Shown here piece by piece: positions 15,965 to 24,864 of a stretch of 58,354 nucleotides of DNA. The position numbers and the translations under genes are program-made. Each line of letters starts with the position of its first letter. The first letter of the stretch is position 1. The notes beneath the pieces were generated by a model. That model was not told where the DNA came from. It saw only the letters and a list, made by a program, of their open reading frames with translations, and made no database searches. The stretch is taken from contig CAVQMB010000020.1 in NCBI GenBank assembly GCA_963713445.1, forward strand, positions 1-58,354. The letters are read 5' to 3'. The stretch is from CAVQMB01 sp963713445 (lineage in GTDB: Bacteria; Pseudomonadota; Gammaproteobacteria; Competibacterales; Competibacteraceae).

Positions 15965-15978
15965 GCGAACCCTCCGCG

Positions 15979-16019
<41 letters not shown>

Positions 16020-16097
16020 AGGGGCGGGGATGGCAACATCCCCGCCTACTCGGCAGCCGATGCGGGTGATGGCGTTGTCACGGCACACCCGGGCATA

Positions 16098-18541
16098 GTC
16101 GAGTAGCCGGGAACAGTTACCTGCTCCCAGCCCTCTAAGAACCGTGCATGCGAGTTTCCCCGCACACGGCTCAAGCCTCAGTAAGGCCCTATACAGCATT
16201 TCGGACCCGGTGATCGTGAGAGTGAAGCCTATCGTGACAATCGGGATGTAGCATGACAAGGTTTTTCGCTGCGGTAGCACCGCCCTGAAGCTTGGCACGG
16301 ACGTGATGGGTATTCCAGCCAGATTCTACAGTGACCTTCTGTTGACAGACTGGACAACGGCCGAGCTGTTTCCGCCAGAGGTGGCGCAGTGTTTTCGTCA
16401 TGGCATGCACCATCTTACGATCGAGCCGACGCTCGAAATACACTTCCCATTGTGAGTCGTAGGGATGGGCTTCCGATTTCACTTTTACATGCCGACGAAT
16501 CCAGATTGACGACATAAACAGCAACCGTGGTGCTTGCGGTTGAGTGATTTCGCGATCCAGACACTGTTCTGCCTTGTACACGTCACTTCGTTGATCAACA
16601 AAGATCCAATCCCTTGTCCCTTCCCTGACGAAGTAACGCTGCTTTATCCAGGACTTGGGTTTCTTGGGGTGACGTCTAACTGACCATCGCCATATTACTC
16701 GCCAAATCCAGGCATCCATCTTTGAAAACACAACTGAGCTGACCACATGACGATGGTATTGCGCCCAACCTCGAATAATCGGATTGAGCCTTCGTATCAC
16801 CTGTTCTTGCGGCGCCGACTTCAGTTTGCTCATTACCGACCTGACCTTCTTCTTGAAGGCCTGCTGACTTTTCCGTGACGGTTTGATCAGCAACTTGCCA
16901 TCATACTTCCTGATGTTCTGTCCAAGAAAATCAAAGCCGTGGTCAATATGCGTGATCTTCGTCTTCACTTTTGAGAGCATCAGACCTCGTTCTGACAGGC
17001 AGGCTTCGATCAGCGGACGTATTTCTTGTTCCAGTATCTCTTTTGTGCTGCCGGTGACAATAAAATCGTCCGCATAGCGGACGATGTGCACCTTGGCACG
17101 ACGGTACCGCAGACTCGTCTTCGGCAGATAATCATCGATTACCTGTTCGAGTCCGTCGAGCACCATGTTTGAGATGATGGGCGAAATAATGCCACCTTGG
17201 GGAACACCTTTTTCTGATGGGAAGAGTCGCTTCTTATCGACAAACCCCGACTTCAGCCACTGCCGGAGGACGGGTTTTCCCAGCGGGATATGCGTCTCCA
17301 TCCAGATGGTGTCGATGTTGTCAAAGCAACCTTCAATGTCGGCTTCCAGTATCCACTGAGCCGCGGGTTTGCGAGCGAGATAGCAAAAACACTGCTCAAT
17401 CGCATCCGCAGTCGATCGTTGCGGGCGAAAGCCGAAAGAGTTTGGTGCAGCCAATGTCTCCGCCACAGGTTCGAGCGCCAGCGCGTAAAGCGCTTGCATC
17501 GCCCGGTCCTTCATTGTGGGTATCGATAGTGGCCGTTTCTTACCGTTGGCTTTCGGTATATACACCCGTCGCAATGGGGATGACCGGTAACCTTTGGACG
17601 ACAATGAACACGCAGCCTCGAACTTGGCAGCATACGTCGACCAAGTAACACCATCGATGCCGGGTGTCCGTTTGCCACGATTCTCGGTGACCTTTTTGAC
17701 AGCCAACAGCTTTGCTGAAAAGGACCGAGTCAAACAGCGCTGGAGATCCCTAATAGATCGCCAGCGTTTCTCACGAGCGGCCTTGGCGATACGTAATTGA
17801 AGTTTCCGAACCCGACGGTAAACCGAAGGCCAATCGACTTCGGCCCAGCTTTCTATTGTCGGAACAACGCATGTACCGTTGGCTATCATCGCAGCTGCGT
17901 TTGATATCCCGGTTTATTCCACCACGCTGATTTCATCTTCTGCTTCTATATTCTCGCCATAAGAGACCCGCTAGACGTCAGCCACCCTTTCGGGGTCGGA
18001 GGCAATGTTGATTGCTCTCAGCCTCTATCCTCATCATTACAACGAGGCATTCGCTTCTTCCAGCATCCTACGCCCAGCCTGCCATCACCCCGCCTTGCGG
18101 CTTGGCTTCCACCCTCGGTGGGACAGTCTGGGGTTTTCCAGTTCCACACGGATGTCTAGACTGGGTTAGGTGCGCCCTTTACTCCGGCAGTGCCTTGTCT
18201 GCGTTACCCTTGCTGGCCCGAGGGTAATCCACACTTGCGATACCTTTTGGTTCAAGCTTGTCAGCCCATTTAGCTTGTTCGGCTTAACGAAGCGTCAACG
18301 GTCGTTCATATGTATTCACCATACCAGTCCGCCTAACCCCCTTACCGCGTTTGGGCTCGCAGTCCTATCTACTGCTTCGCAGCCGCAGATTTGGCGATGA
18401 TGCCAGTGGGTATTGTCCCAACAGCTCAGTACAGGCCATTACTGGTCCGCACCTGTCGGTAGGCGCCTGCGGCAGAACGCAGGGTTAAATCCTCCTTTCC
18501 TTCTAGGTTTAACAAGACATCTGTGCGACTTCTGGTCGCAC
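16098..18541 (-). mobile_element. Group II intron A, copy 2, in IS66 tnpC
   Basis: It begins GTGCG at 18541 (minus strand) and ends ...CTCGAC at 16098, in the same tnpC site and orientation as copy 1. It is 2444 bp against 2443, with one extra C near 18452. Domain V lies at about 16139-16172. Because flanking exon DNA differs between the two IS66 copies, the intron is younger than their divergence or was homogenised later. Confidence 0.92.
16189..17889 (-). CDS. ltrA: Group II intron reverse transcriptase/maturase with HNH endonuclease (intron A, copy 2)
   Basis: 566 aa, identical in protein sequence to the product of 653-2353, including YADD (272-275), QGGIISP (231-237) and the C-terminal HNH cysteines and histidines. 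The frame is intact, so this copy could mobilise itself, copy 1, or any other copy in the genome. It sits antisense to intron B, whose right end is only about 45 bp away across the 43-bp tnpC mini-exon. Confidence 0.93.
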   Translation of the reverse strand: MIANGTCVVPTIESWAEVDWPSVYRRVRKLQLRIAKAAREKRWRSIRDLQRCLTRSFSAKLLAVKKVTENRGKRTPGIDGVTWSTYAAKFEAACSLSSKGYRSSPLRRVYIPKANGKKRPLSIPTMKDRAMQALYALALEPVAETLAAPNSFGFRPQRSTADAIEQCFCYLARKPAAQWILEADIEGCFDNIDTIWMETHIPLGKPVLRQWLKSGFVDKKRLFPSEKGVPQGGIISPIISNMVLDGLEQVIDDYLPKTSLRYRRAKVHIVRYADDFIVTGSTKEILEQEIRPLIEACLSERGLMLSKVKTKITHIDHGFDFLGQNIRKYDGKLLIKPSRKSQQAFKKKVRSVMSKLKSAPQEQVIRRLNPIIRGWAQYHRHVVSSVVFSKMDAWIWRVIWRWSVRRHPKKPKSWIKQRYFVREGTRDWIFVDQRSDVYKAEQCLDREITQPQAPRLLFMSSIWIRRHVKVKSEAHPYDSQWEVYFERRLDRKMVHAMTKTLRHLWRKQLGRCPVCQQKVTVESGWNTHHVRAKLQGGATAAKNLVMLHPDCHDRLHSHDHRVRNAV

Positions 18542-19554
18542 GCCGCCGTAGCCATCGGCCTGCAGAATGCCGCTGAAGCCCTCCAGCAGGCGCACAGCGA
18601 CACGGCCGGCACGGGACGGATCGTAGTCGAACAGTACCGCGACCTGCCCCGGCGGGCCGCCCCGGGTGAGCCACATCCATTTGTCGGACTGCGCCTTTTT
18701 GCCGTCTTCCTTGAGCACCTGGATGCGGGTTTCATCGGCCTGCAGGTAGTTGCCGCTGTTCTGTAGGACACGCAGCCGCTCGAGCAGGGGCCGCAGCACC
18801 GCCCCGAGGCCGATGATCCAGTGCGCCATGCGGGCGCGGCTGAGCTCATGGCCCAGGCGCTTGAAGTGCTGCTCCTGGCGGTACAGCGGCAGGCCGTCGG
18901 CGTACTTACCCGTAATGACATGAGCCAGCAGCGCCGGGGTGGCGATGCACTTGCCCAGCGGATGCACCGGGCGTGGCGCGGCGACGAGGCGCTGCTGCTC
19001 GCCGCCGGCCTCGAACACCGCTTTCTCCTGCCAGTACTCGAGCACCTTGAGCTGTGCCGGGATGAGGTGCAGTTCCTCCTTCACCTTGGTGAAGAAGACC
19101 TGGCTCGCTCCGGCCTTTTCGGCCTCGCTCAGCCTCAGCTCGATACGCTCGCGCACCAGCGTCTCGGAGAAGCCGCGGCGGCGGCGCTTGGCCCGGCTGC
19201 GCGGTGGCTGTTCTTGCTCCTCTTCCTCGACCTCCTCGGGGAGCTGATCGCGCAGGGCATCGATCCCGGCTTCCAGTTCGGCTTCATCGAACAGCGACCC
19301 CTGCTCGGCGTTCTTTTCACTGCGGGCGGCGAACTGCTGGATCTTCTTCAGCCGCAGCAATTCTTCGAGCAACTGGATGTAGGATACGCTCTTGCAGGGC
19401 CGCTTCCGGCCAATTGTTGTTGATAACCGACCACCATCGCCCGCAATTGTGCGGCGGACAGGGCGCCGAGGTCGGGGTTGGAAGGGGCATTTTGCGGCGT
19501 TCTTTTCACCGCATAATGATAACAGAAACAATGCCCTGAAGCACTTTTGAAGGA

Positions 19555-19926
19555 CTATCCGACACTGTCGTAATGCAGCCTTCTGTGCCCCTGCAGCAAG
19601 CTGATGTCATAGCCCTCGAGCAGCCAATTGATCTGCTCGCCGCTCAGCGCCATCAGCTCCTCAGAAGCACTGGGCCACTTGAACCGCTCCTCGGCCAGTG
19701 CCTTGTAGTAGAGCACGAAGCCGTTGTCTTCCCACATCAGGCATTTGATCTTGTTGCGCTGACCGTTGGTGAAGGCATAGAGCGCACCGCTGAAGGGATT
19801 GTGCCCCAATTCCTGCTCCACCAGCCGCGCCAGTCCCTGGGCCTGCTTGCGGAAATCCACCGGTGCCCGGTACAGATAGATCGCCGGCATCCGTACCGAC
19901 GGACGCAGGTAACGCTCGCGCCTCAC
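19555..19926 (-). CDS. tnpB: IS66 accessory protein TnpB
   Basis: 123 aa. It contains the IS66 Orf2 signature: IYLYRAPVDFRKQAQGLARL, then FSGALYAFTNGQRNKIKCLM, WEDNGFVLYYKALAEERFKW and a C-terminal GYDISLLQGH. TnpB is needed with TnpA for transposition of many IS66 elements; its exact action is unclear. The start overlaps the tnpA stop by 4 bp (ATGA-type coupling) and tnpC begins about 45 bp after the stop. The frame is intact while tnpA and tnpC are broken. Confidence 0.9.
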   Translation of the reverse strand: MRRERYLRPSVRMPAIYLYRAPVDFRKQAQGLARLVEQELGHNPFSGALYAFTNGQRNKIKCLMWEDNGFVLYYKALAEERFKWPSASEELMALSGEQINWLLEGYDISLLQGHRRLHYDSVG

Positions 19927-20241
19927 AGTTGCCTGAGGATCGCGCCCAACAACGCCACGTTGCCGGCGTCCAGCCCCGTGATCGACACCCCACCCGGCAG
20001 CAAGACCGTCAGCCCATCAGCGCTCGCCGCCGGCGGCGCAGCCAGCGCCACTCGGGTAAATCCCGACCGTGATCCCGCGGCCTGCTCGCGTTCAACCTTG
20101 GCGCCCAGCTTTCTTCGCCAGTAAACGAACTGATGGTAGCTGAGCGCGTACTGCTTACAGAACGCCGCACCGGACAGACCGGACATCTGCCACTCGGACA
20201 CCGTCTCGGTGCCAGAATTGCTGCCGCTCGGCCTCGGCCAT
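19923..20241 (-). pseudogene. tnpA: IS66 accessory protein TnpA, frameshifted
   Basis: The ATG at 20241 gives MAEAERQQFWH, but the family sequence continues in another frame as VSEWQMSGLSGAAFCKQYAL and HQFVYWRRKLGAK; one extra base near 20215 separates the two. The HTH-like N-terminal domain of TnpA resembles IS3 OrfA. A later ATG at 20201 gives a 92-aa product lacking the first helix. The protein ends TGLDAGNVALLGAILRQL, overlapping tnpB. Confidence 0.75.
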
Positions 20242-20270
20242 GTCGATTCCTCCAGAGATTACACAGAGGA

Positions 20271-20301
20271 CTCAGTCTCGCGAATTCTGGCTGGCGAATA
20301 T
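20271..20301 (-). repeat. IS66 copy 2 terminal inverted repeat (tnpA side), imperfect
   Basis: On the minus strand it reads TATTCGCCAGCCAGAATTCG and then GAGACTGAGTC, aligning with GTAAGCGCCCCAGAATCG-ACAG-TCTTGACTC of the other end with several mismatches. The border is accurate to a few bases only. Confidence 0.5.
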
Positions 20302-20337
20302 AGATGCTGATTTAAGGGCGTGTATGGACTCCTCCTC

Positions 20338-20604
20338 ATTTGCAAGTCCAACGTTCGATTGCGAGTAAGGTACGACTGCCTACGTGTATCCGGTCTCTGC
20401 AAGGATGCCGTTGTCTTGTCTGGGCATCGGACCCTGATGGGCTATTCGCACGTCGGCTCCCAAACGCTTACACGAGCTCAGAGGCTCTCGCCACTAACAG
20501 GGTTTTGCCGACGTCGGTTCGACCTGTTCGCCATCAAGCGTTAGACGCTGCAATCGTGAAGAAGTGGACTCGCTGTCAATTCATTGGGTGCTCACTCATC
20601 CTCT
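20338..20604 (-). ncRNA. Candidate bridge/seek guide RNA region of the IS1111-type element
   Basis: This non-coding stretch lies between the transposase stop and the distal inverted repeat, the position where IS1111-group elements carry the structured RNA that pairs with donor and target DNA. Two long arms suggest hairpins, but I have not folded it. RNA ends and target-binding loops cannot be set by eye. Confidence 0.35.
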
Positions 20605-21645
20605 TTATGCGACTGAGCCGGCGGCCAGTGCCGGGTCATAATCCACACCCCGGCGGACCATCGCCCAGGCGATGCGCGCTGTCTTGTTCGCCAGCGCCAC
20701 CGCAACCACATTGGGATGCTTTCGCTGGCGAAGCGTGTTGAGCCACTGACTCAGCCCATCGTCACGCCCCGCGGCGTGACGCAGCACCGCCCGCGCACCG
20801 TGGACCAGCAGCTTCCTCAGGTAACTGTCGCCGCGCTTGCTGATGCCGAGCAGGCGCGGCTTGCCGCCCGTGCTTTGCTGGCGCGGCGTCAGCCCGAGAG
20901 AGGCGGCGAAGTCCCGCCCCCGGGTAAAGGCTTGTCCATCCCCGAGAGCCACGGTGAGCGCCGTAGCCACCAGCGGGCCCACACCGCGTAACGCCTGCAG
21001 ACGCCGCGCCCGCGGGTCAGCCTTCGCCTGCTGGGCAATCTGGGCATTGAGCTCGGCAATGCGCTCATCGAGCCGCCTCAGGTCCTCGGCCAGATCCGAG
21101 AGCAGCGCACGGAACGACACCGTCAAACCGTTCTCGGCGTCTTCCAGCCAATCGGGCAGGGTTCGCCGCAGGGCGCGAACGCTCACCGGGGCGATCAAGC
21201 CGTATTCACCCGCCAGACCCCGGATCTGATTGACCTTCGCCGTGCGTTGCCCAACCAGCGACTCACGAATGCGGTGCGCGGCCTGCTGGTCCTGTTGCTC
21301 GACCGTCTTGACCGCCACATAGCGCATGTTCGCTCGCCCCATTGCCTCACAGATCGCCTCGGCATCGACCGCATCGTTTTTGTTGCTCTTGACGAACGGT
21401 TTGACGAACTGCGCCGGGATCAGCTTGACGCGATAGCCACGCCGCTGCAGCTCGCGGCCCCAGTAGTGCGAAGCCCCGCACGCTTCCATGCCGACCTCCG
21501 CGCCCGCCGGCAGACGCTTACAGATCGCCTCAAGCCACTGCCCGCGCTTGTAGCATCCCCGCCACTGACAGCGCTCGTGGCGATCCACGCCGTGGACATG
21601 AAACACCGACTTTGCGATATCGACACCGACGCGTATAAGCTGCAT
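20605..21645 (-). CDS. IS110/IS1111-family DEDD transposase
   Basis: 346 aa from the ATG at 21645, which has a good ribosome site (AGGAGGAACCCAG-ATG); a longer frame to 21726 runs into the terminal repeat and is unlikely. The RuvC-like N-terminal domain has Asp9 (VGVDIAKSVFHVH), Glu54 (GMEACGASHYWG), and Asp91/Asp94 (KNDAVDAEAI). A coiled-coil linker follows, then the Transposase_20 domain (LRGVGPLVATAL) with the conserved serine block LTPRQQSTGGKPRLLGISKR. The enzyme works with a guide RNA and exchanges strands through a serine and the DEDD site. The gene is intact. Confidence 0.93.
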   Translation of the reverse strand: MQLIRVGVDIAKSVFHVHGVDRHERCQWRGCYKRGQWLEAICKRLPAGAEVGMEACGASHYWGRELQRRGYRVKLIPAQFVKPFVKSNKNDAVDAEAICEAMGRANMRYVAVKTVEQQDQQAAHRIRESLVGQRTAKVNQIRGLAGEYGLIAPVSVRALRRTLPDWLEDAENGLTVSFRALLSDLAEDLRRLDERIAELNAQIAQQAKADPRARRLQALRGVGPLVATALTVALGDGQAFTRGRDFAASLGLTPRQQSTGGKPRLLGISKRGDSYLRKLLVHGARAVLRHAAGRDDGLSQWLNTLRQRKHPNVVAVALANKTARIAWAMVRRGVDYDPALAAGSVA

Positions 21646-21730
21646 CTGGGTTCCTCCTCTGTTTTGATTTCGAATCTCAAACCTACTCGACTTCATGGAC
21701 GTAGGGGGAGGAGGAGTCCATCCCATTGCT

Positions 21731-22055
21731 TACAAAGCGTTCGATGTAGTCGAACAGATTGGCTCGGGCTTCGGTGAGGCTCTGGTAGCGTTGCCGCTTG
21801 ACCCGCTCGCGCTTGAGCATCCTTAAGATCCCCTCCGCCGCTGTGTTGTCGCCACAATGGCCGACCGCACGGACATGCTGCTGATGATGTGATGGTCGGC
21901 CAGGAAACGCTGATACTCGCCGCTGGTGAATTCCGCGCCGCGGACGCCGAGTGCAAGCTCGGCTGCCCGCCTTGACGGTCAATTCCCGATCGGCCAGAAT
22001 CCTTTGGCGGCATAAGGGGATTGCGGTACTCGACCCCGCGGTCAGCGCGAATCCT
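21731..22055 (-). pseudogene. IS3-family transposase OrfB remnant
   Basis: Scattered over at least two frames are pieces of an integrase-core transposase: RADRGVEYRNP (second Asp region), then MSVRSAIV-like sequence, GDNTAAEGILRMLKRERVKR (catalytic Glu) and ARANLFDYIERF, where it ends at the IS1111-type element. Only the C-terminal third remains, with frameshifts. It lies just before tRNA-Arg and shows how layered this insertion hotspot is. Confidence 0.7.
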
Positions 22056-22107
22056 CCCGCACAGGCTTGCCGGCAGGCGTGCTTGATTCCATGATTTTAT
22101 CGTCATC

Positions 22108-22184
22108 GCCCCGGTAGCTCAGTTGGATAGAGCATTCGCCTCCTAAGCGAAAGGTCGCAGGTTCAACTCCTGCCCGGGGCGCCA
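22108..22184 (+). tRNA. tRNA-Arg (anticodon CCU)
   Basis: 77 nt including an encoded CCA. The acceptor stem GCCCCGG pairs with CCGGGGC, the D arm is AGCTCAGTTGGATAGAGC, and the anticodon loop CTCCTAA has CCT at 22142-22144. The T arm is GCAGGTTCAACTCCTGC. A T-tract hairpin follows at 22219. Confidence 0.95.
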
Positions 22185-22218
22185 CTATTGTTGTTCCATC
22201 CCATCTCAGTAAGCACCT

Positions 22219-22243
22219 AACGCCGCAATATTGCAGGCGTTTT
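22219..22243 (+). terminator. Rho-independent terminator after tRNA-Arg
   Basis: Arms ACGCC-GCAAT and ATTGC-A-GGCGT form a near-perfect hairpin with a bulged A, followed by TTTT. The position, 35 bp after the tRNA, fits tRNA transcript termination. Confidence 0.65.
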
Positions 22244-22761
22244 AGCCATCCTGCTGTCTCGCACAGTCCCACCAGTATCCCTGTAATCCCGCGCAACATA
22301 GGGGTATATTTAGGGTGCTTTCCCACCGATTCGCACAGTTTTATGTACTCTTCGGATGCTATTAAAATCAATATACTGTGTGCGTTATGCGGGTCCTGAA
22401 CGCACGATTGACACGGGTTTCGCGCCCCTTCGCCTTCTCCGTTTATCAAGCGGCTGTGACTAAATTGTGACGACAGTCCGCCGATAGCCATACACGCTGC
22501 TACGGGCTCCGCAATCTAAGTGTCCTACTGACGCTGGACAAGGCACCGCCAGTGCACAAAGCGCCTTCCGGGACCTGACGCGCGCGCCGCCGGAATTCGA
22601 CCATGGCCGGCCGCCGGCTTGCCGCATTGCCGTATGGCATGCCGTCCCTTGTTCACTGGCGGCACCACGGCTACACTCCAGCCGTATTCGCCAGGGCTGG
22701 TTGGATTCCCGGCCTTGCTTCATCGGGCCAAACGTGACGACGATAATCCGGGGATACTTTA
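22244..22761. other. Gene-free region upstream of the hyu cluster
   Basis: No convincing gene on either strand. A minus-strand frame containing RAGVEPATFRLGG is the usual spurious reading of a tRNA-Arg and its flank. Any promoter for the hyu-liv cluster should lie here; I could not assign -35/-10 boxes with confidence. Confidence 0.5.
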
Positions 22762-24859
22762 ATGAAGGCTTCCGCTGGGAACGGGCGTTTGGCTGTGGAC
22801 ATCGGCGGCACTTTTACCGATGTTGCTTTGGCGCTGCCGGACAGGCAGATCACCACCAAGACGCTGACGACGCCGCATGCACCCGAACAGGGCGTGCTGA
22901 CGGGTATCGCCAAGGTTTTGAACGAGGCTGGCATCGCGCCCGGCGACGGTCGGGATCATCATCCACGGTACCACGCTGGCGACCAATGCGCTGATCGAGC
23001 GCAAGGGCGCGAAAACCGCGCTGATCGTGACAGAAGGCCTGCGTGACTCCGTCGAGATGGCCTACGAGAACCGCTTCGCACAATACGATCTGAACATCGA
23101 CCGTCCCAGGCCGCTGGTTGCCCGGCATCTGCGTCTGCCGGTGCGCGAGCGCCTGAACGCGGCGGGCGATCCCCTGATACCGCTGGATGAGGACAGCGTT
23201 GCGGCGCGTGATCCCGACGCTGCAGCGCGAAGGAATCGAAAGCGTCGCGGTCGGCCTCATCCATTCCTACGCCAATCCCGCACACGAGGAGCGGGTCGCT
23301 GCGATCCTGGCCGAGGCCCTGCCCGACGTCGCCATTTCCCTGTCTAGCTCGAGGTATGTCCGGAAATCCGCGAGTACGAGCGCCAGTCCACCACCTGCGC
23401 CAATGCCTATGTGCAGCCACTTATGAGCCGCTATCTGCGCCGACTGGAAGCCGACTTGGCGATGCGCGGGTTCGACTGCCCCTTCTATATGATGACCTCG
23501 GGCGGCGGGCTCTGCACGCTCGACACTGCTGTCGCCTTCCCGATCCGGCTGGTGGAATCGGGCCCGGCGGGCGGCGCGATTCTGGCGAGCCGCATCGCCG
23601 CCGAAATGGATATGCCCCGTGTCGTCAGCTTCGACATGGGCGGTACCACCGCTAAGATCTGTCTGATCGACGACATGACGCCGCTGGCCAGCCGTACCTT
23701 TGAGGTGGACCGCGTCTACCGCTTCATGAAAGGCAGCGGACTGCCGGTGCGGATCCCGGTGATCGAAATGATCGAAATCGGCGCCGGCGGTGGCTCCATC
23801 GCCCACGTCGACGCCATGAAGCGCATCAAAGTCGGCCCGGAAAGTGCCGGGTCGGACCCAGGCCCGGCCTGCTACGACAAGGGTGGGACCGAGCCGTCAG
23901 TGACCGACGCCGACGTGGTGATGGGCCGCATCGACCCAGCGGCTTTCGCGGGCGGATCGGTGACTCTGAACGTCGACAAGGCGGCGGCGGCCGTGATGCG
24001 CGCCATCGGCGAGCCGCTCGACCTGTCGCCGACCCTGGCAGCCTTCGGTATCAGCGAGATCGTGGACGAGACCATGGCCAACGCCGCGCGGGTACACGCC
24101 ATCGAATGGGGCAAGGATATCGCCCAACGTGCCATGATCGCCTACGGCGGCGCGGCCCCACTGCACGCCGCGCGGCTGGCGGAGAAATTGGGAATCGACC
24201 GCGTCGTCGTGCCGACCGGCGCGGGCGTCGGTTCGGCTATCGGCTTCCTTAAGGCCCCCATCGCCTACGAGGTGGTGCGTAGCCGCTACCTGCGCCTGGG
24301 CGCCTTCGATGCCGCGGCCGCCAACGCCGTCCTGCACGAAATGCAGGCCGAGGCCCGGACCATTGTGGAACCCGGCTCTCAGGGGCACGAGCTCGCGGAA
24401 ATCCGCCAGGTTTACATGCGCTACGCTGGACAAGGCCACGAGATCGCCGTGGACCTGCCGGTGTGTGATCTGAGTCCGGACGACGCTCGCGGCCTGCTTG
24501 CGGCCTTCGAAGCTGCTTACACCCGGCTTTACGGGCGCATCATTCCCAACCTGGACGTGGAAATCCTTAGCTGGACCCTCACGGTCCAGACCAGGGTGCC
24601 ACCCCCGGTCAAGGCCGGCTCTGTTGCAAACGGCGGGCCTTTGGCTGCACCGGTGGCATACCGGCGTATTTTCGACCCGGCGGCTGGCGCTGAGGTAGAG
24701 GCCGGTATCCACTGGCGGCCGGACCTCGTCGTGGGTGCGCGGGTAGCCGGCCCGGCGCTGATTGCAGAGGAGCAGACCACTACCGTCGTCTCGTCGCGTT
24801 TCGATGCGGCGATCAACGCACTCGGCTATATTGTGCTCAGCCGGAAGACGGGGAGTTAG
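22762..24859 (+). pseudogene. hyuA: Hydantoinase/oxoprolinase A-type subunit, three frameshifts
   Basis: A 699-codon locus of normal HyuA length. Frame 1 gives MKASAGNGRLAVDIGGTFTD, the N-terminal ASKHA-type nucleotide-binding motif. The frame moves near 22946 (then IIIHGTTLATNALIERKGA), again near 23205 (TLQREGIESVAVGLIHSYAN) and again near 23350, after which 23411-24859 is open: PFYMMTSGGG, LVESGPAGGAIL, FDMGGTTAKICL, GAGGGSIAHVD, GPESAGSDPGPACY. HyuA subunits use ATP to activate a ring amide or a ketone that HyuB then acts on. Either the gene is dead or single-base errors lie in a 400-bp stretch; the downstream genes are intact. Confidence 0.85.
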
Positions 24860-24864
24860 CTGAG

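Larger units (their letters stand above)
20324..21721 (-). mobile_element. IS1111-type (IS110 family) insertion sequence
   Basis: ATGGACTCCTCCTC at 20324-20337 and its exact complement GAGGAGGAGTCCAT at 21708-21721 are the sub-terminal inverted repeats typical of the IS1111 group. Between them lie a DEDD transposase and, 3' of it, about 260 bp without a gene, where this group encodes its guide (bridge/seek) RNA. The true ends lie a few bases outside these repeats. It sits between the IS66 end and an IS3 remnant, and the IS3 gene is cut at its right border. Confidence 0.85.

Noticed and set aside
22042..22491. Minus-strand ORF with RAGVEPATFRLGG
   Set aside because: This is the common spurious translation across tRNA-Arg; no independent evidence for a gene.
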